From positions 1 to 6,982 of the forward strand of contig NZ_CALJRY010000084.1 in NCBI RefSeq assembly GCF_937976295.1: a stretch of 6,982 nucleotides of DNA. The letters run 5' to 3'. Origin of the DNA: an uncultured Rothia sp. GTDB taxonomy: Bacteria > Actinomycetota > Actinomycetes > Actinomycetales > Micrococcaceae. The notes under the pieces were generated by a model, which saw nothing but the letters and a program-made list of their open reading frames with translations, did not search any database and was not told where the DNA came from. The position numbers and the translations under genes are program-made. This document shows positions 4,716 through 6,982 of this stretch, in pieces (within the stretch, counting starts at the first letter, position 1; each line of letters opens with the position of its first letter).

Positions 4716-6461
4716 CTAGGCAATGATGAGCGCGTGTTCGCTTGCCTCGTAAGCGCTGTGCGCGTGTTCCATCTGGTCAGCCATAGCTTCGCTCATAGCC
4801 GTCACCAAGGCAGACACGCCATCAATCTTTTCACCGCTCTTATTCTTATCCGGCTTCACATTCCCCGCCGGGTCAGTAGTCACCGCGAGATTATCCATAC
4901 ACCAATCCATCACCGGATTACAATGCGCCAGCCCACTTTTACCCTTCAGGCCGGCTAAGCACAAGCGCTGTACCTGCTTCAACGGGCTTGACAATGTCAA
5001 ATACCCCTGACGTACCTTCACCATACTGATACCGTCAGCCATCAAATCATTCACCAGCTGAGACGAATTGTAAGGATCATAACCAAGAGTACGCACATCA
5101 AATTTTTCCGCGTCCTGTTTAATAGCAGCACGGATAAAATCATAGTCCTGCACATTGCCTGGCGTAGTCTGCAAATATCCTTGCTCATGCCATACCGATG
5201 CAGTGCCTGCGGTCCGCTGATCCAAAGCCTCAAGATTATCTTCAGGTGTCCAGAAACGCCAAATAGCCTTATAATCGTCCTTCCCCACAGGGAACAGCCA
5301 GCATAAAGCAGACAAATCAGACACTGAAGCCAAATCTAAACCACCGAAACACGGTTTACCGTCAAGCGACGCTTCAGTAAACTCATGCTGGTTCGCATTC
5401 CACGCACGCTGACTGATAAACTTCGTTGTCTGCTTCGTCCTCACATTTAAATTCAAGCGGAGGAAACGGGCAAGCTGCAGAGGGCTATCTTTCGCTGCCT
5501 GGGCTTCAGCCATCATAAACTCTTTCGTCGGACTAACCCCATACCCGGGATTCGCCCGCCGCCATGTTTCCTCTTTAAAAGGGTCCGCAGACTTCGGAGC
5601 AGCAAAAATCACCGCATACTCATTCGCATTCGAATAAATACCCTTACACAGCTTCTCCATACGGTCCCGCTTCTTCGAATACGGACTGTTACGCCTCCCA
5701 TCATCAGCAGTCGTAATCGTCAACCCCAACGGTTGAGACCGTGCGCCTGTACCAGATTCCAAAGCGTCAATCACGCTCAGATCCTTGTGCACATGCATCT
5801 CATCAACAATATACCCGTTCGGGTTCGTCCCCTGAAGCAGGTCACCCACAGACGCAACAGCCTTGAAAAAGGATTGGTCTACCGGGCGGACAATCTCTTT
5901 CTTCATTGCCTGGATACCAGCAGCCTTAAAATCCGGACTATTATCCGCAACCAGCTGAGCAGGACGATACGCCAACAACGCCTGATCCTTAGACCCTGCT
6001 GCCGCTAAAACCTGCGCACCATACTCGCCATCAGCAAAAGCCAAATCCAACGCCAAACCGGCACACAGCGTCGTCTTACCATTCTTACGCGGAACCTCAA
6101 CCCACGCTTTGCGGATAATGCGCACGATACTGCCATCGTCCGCCGACGGATGCACCCAACCGAACACCGGGGCAATCACATAAGCCACCTGCCACGCATC
6201 AGGGCGCATAGGCCGGCCGGCCCACTTACCTTGAGTATGACGCAAATGTTTCAACGTGTTAATCACACTATCTACACGCGACGGGTCAAAAAAAGCACCA
6301 TGAACATCACGCGGCTCAGCAGTCCTCCACAACGGTTTCTGCCACTTCTCCAACATGTAACCACGCTCCCGTAAATACCATTTTACTTCAGGAGACAACG
6401 GTGCAGCATACGGCCGGTCAGTGAAGCGCGAACGGGTTATCTTCCTCTTCCTGGCTACCAC
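4716..6461 (-). CDS. terL: Terminase large subunit (packaging ATPase and nuclease)
   Basis: The DNA-packaging motor and headful/cos nuclease. Counting 581 residues from the GTG at 6461: the ATPase has a WQ adenine-binding motif (DAWQVAYVIAPVFGW, about 88-102), Walker A VPRKNGKT (123-130), Walker B YIVDE (217-221) and a coupling motif LTITTADD (247-254). The RNase H-like nuclease shows its three acidic positions: Asp376 in GGLDLASVSDLSAL, Asp462 in GYDPYNSSQL, and Asp547 in EKIDGVSALVTA. All key residues are present, so it should be active. Start choice: GAGG (6473-6470) is 8 bases before GTG 6461 but only 2 before ATG 6467, so GTG is favoured; two residues are at stake. It overlaps the small subunit gene by 44 bases in another frame. 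Sampled codons end mostly in T or G, unlike the capsid gene. Confidence 0.97.
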   Translation of the reverse strand: MVARKRKITRSRFTDRPYAAPLSPEVKWYLRERGYMLEKWQKPLWRTAEPRDVHGAFFDPSRVDSVINTLKHLRHTQGKWAGRPMRPDAWQVAYVIAPVFGWVHPSADDGSIVRIIRKAWVEVPRKNGKTTLCAGLALDLAFADGEYGAQVLAAAGSKDQALLAYRPAQLVADNSPDFKAAGIQAMKKEIVRPVDQSFFKAVASVGDLLQGTNPNGYIVDEMHVHKDLSVIDALESGTGARSQPLGLTITTADDGRRNSPYSKKRDRMEKLCKGIYSNANEYAVIFAAPKSADPFKEETWRRANPGYGVSPTKEFMMAEAQAAKDSPLQLARFLRLNLNVRTKQTTKFISQRAWNANQHEFTEASLDGKPCFGGLDLASVSDLSALCWLFPVGKDDYKAIWRFWTPEDNLEALDQRTAGTASVWHEQGYLQTTPGNVQDYDFIRAAIKQDAEKFDVRTLGYDPYNSSQLVNDLMADGISMVKVRQGYLTLSSPLKQVQRLCLAGLKGKSGLAHCNPVMDWCMDNLAVTTDPAGNVKPDKNKSGEKIDGVSALVTAMSEAMADQMEHAHSAYEASEHALIIA

Positions 6462-6870
6462 GCTCATCACCTCGCATACGGCTACGAGCAGCAAAAGACA
6501 AACCTAACTGCTTCGCATACTCCAAAAATGCTGAAGAATTATCCTTCAAAATCTGAGCCTTCGGGCTCTTCGCCTCCTGGCCGCCATGCCGCTTATCCTC
6601 CACCACGACACCCTGCTCAATAAGCTCATTCGACACACGGCGAGCCAAACTAAAATGCCGCAAAGCCATCTCCACCGTCATACTATCCGCCTCAGAAAGC
6701 AAACCTGCTTCGGCAAGCACAGGAACAATCTCGTCCCACAATTCAGACACTTCAATAGGTAGGCCGGTAGGCTTGTCTGGCTGCTGAGGGGCAACCATGG
6801 CCGCTGCTGAAGATCTGTCAACCTGATTCTCGCCCACAGGGGCAAGCTTCAAAGGACCACGAGCACCCAT
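6418..6870 (-). CDS. terS: Terminase small subunit, P27 family
   Basis: A 150-residue DNA-recognition subunit that binds the packaging site and hands the DNA to the large subunit. It starts MGARGPLKLAP, the usual Gly/Pro-rich leader of the P27 family, followed by PIEVSELWDEIVPVLAEAGL, where a Trp and 'P.L...G.L' introduce the helical core. The central helix has SEADSMTVEMALRHFSLARR. Near the C-terminus the conserved KSPKAQILKDNSSAFLEYA and LGLSFAARSRMRG appear, then an acidic tail. Length fits the family. The ATG at 6870 has GGGAGG (6885-6880) 9 bases upstream. The 3' end overlaps the large subunit start, as is common for this gene pair, so the two are likely coupled. Confidence 0.93.
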   Translation of the reverse strand: MGARGPLKLAPVGENQVDRSSAAAMVAPQQPDKPTGLPIEVSELWDEIVPVLAEAGLLSEADSMTVEMALRHFSLARRVSNELIEQGVVVEDKRHGGQEAKSPKAQILKDNSSAFLEYAKQLGLSFAARSRMRGDERGSQEEEDNPFALH

Positions 6871-6896
6871 TTTTATACGCCTCCCTGTATCTCTCC

Positions 6897-6917
6897 AAAA
6901 AACCTAAAACTTAGGCT
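6897..6917 (-). terminator. Weak hairpin with T-run just before terS
   Basis: On the minus strand CCTAA and TTAGG flank a 3-base loop (6915-6903), extendable by one G-U and one A-T pair, followed by six T. The stem is short and AT-rich, so it would be a poor terminator; it may be the end of an upstream transcript or incidental. Confidence 0.3.
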
Positions 6918-6939
6918 GACGTCTTCAGAGCTGACCATG

Positions 6940-6963
6940 CCGCTGTTTTGGGCGGGTTTTTTT
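6940..6963 (+). terminator. GC-rich dyad followed by T7, possible plus-strand terminator
   Basis: On the plus strand CCGC and GCGG, with a wobble pair inside, flank a short loop and are followed by G and seven T. It points rightwards, where no plus-strand gene in this window needs a terminator. It could instead be part of a cos region, where interrupted dyads are common. The 4-5 bp stem is short. Confidence 0.25.
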
Positions 6964-6982
6964 GAAATTTTTACTCCAGATC

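Larger units (their letters stand above)
6871..6982. other. Noncoding leader upstream of the terminase genes; candidate cos region
   Basis: This 112-base stretch precedes terS. It holds a good ribosome-binding site (6885-6880), a weak AT-rich hairpin (6903-6915) and a GC-rich dyad (6940-6955). In cos phages with a similar gene order the packaging site commonly lies just ahead of terS, so this is the natural place for it, but no cos sequence can be recognised by eye. I see no clear -35/-10 promoter pair. Confidence 0.4.

Noticed and set aside
6462..6494. Longer terminase large subunit from a non-ATG codon at 6494
   Set aside because: It would deepen the overlap with terS and has no ribosome-binding site; GAGG fits GTG 6461.
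6873..6980. A minus-strand frame open from the right edge to a TAA 2 bases before terS
   Set aside because: Only about 35 codons are visible, no start is in the window, and the translation (ending SFRFFGEIQGGV) resembles no known gene end; it runs through the hairpin and T-runs. Could be chance; the flanking sequence would decide.
6937..6982. Plus-strand ATG opening a hydrophobic frame (MPLFWAGFF...) to the edge
   Set aside because: No ribosome-binding site and only 15 codons visible, within the dyad/T-run region.

Overview
This window is the head-assembly and DNA-packaging module of a tailed phage or prophage of the HK97 type (siphovirus-like). Every credible gene lies on the minus strand, so the operon reads from the right edge to the left. 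The host cannot be fixed from sequence alone. An HK97-type terminase with a P27-type small subunit, a tiny gene between terminase and portal, another tiny gene after the capsid, GTG starts and C-ending codons in the capsid gene fit a moderate-GC Actinomycetota host such as the Bifidobacteriaceae. This is an inference of low to moderate confidence.

Order in the direction of transcription: a noncoding leader (6982-6871) with two small dyads and possibly the cos region; terminase small subunit (6870-6418); terminase large subunit (about 6461-4716); a 62-residue Sm-like protein (4692-4504); a portal protein fused to a C-terminal MuF-type head-morphogenesis domain (4511-2514); a strong intrinsic terminator hairpin (2485-2451); prohead protease with a long acidic C-terminal extension (2417-1617); HK97-fold major capsid protein with an N-terminal delta-like coiled coil (1617-394); a 71-residue post-capsid protein of unknown function (375-160); and the first 47 codons of a head-tail connector that runs off the left edge (141-1). 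Genes overlap or lie within about 25 bases of each other, except at the 96-base gap that holds the terminator.

The parts form one pathway. The capsid protein and protease build and mature the prohead. The portal-MuF fusion forms the entry vertex. The terminase pair cuts and pumps DNA through it. The connector closes the portal and joins the tail.

Points for a second look: (1) an in-frame internal start in the protease gene, with AAGGAG 8 bases ahead, that would release an 80-residue acidic coiled-coil protein, laid out like the lambda C/Nu3 protease-scaffold nest although the capsid protein already carries its own delta domain; (2) an 11-bp perfect terminator inside the structural operon, between a low-copy product (portal) and high-copy products (protease, capsid), whose arm can also pair with sequence just ahead of the protease ribosome-binding site; (3) the portal-MuF fusion; (4) an Sm-like mini-protein between terminase and portal; (5) a codon-usage change between the terminase genes and the portal-capsid genes. 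No defence system, toxin, integrase, tRNA or CRISPR array is visible.
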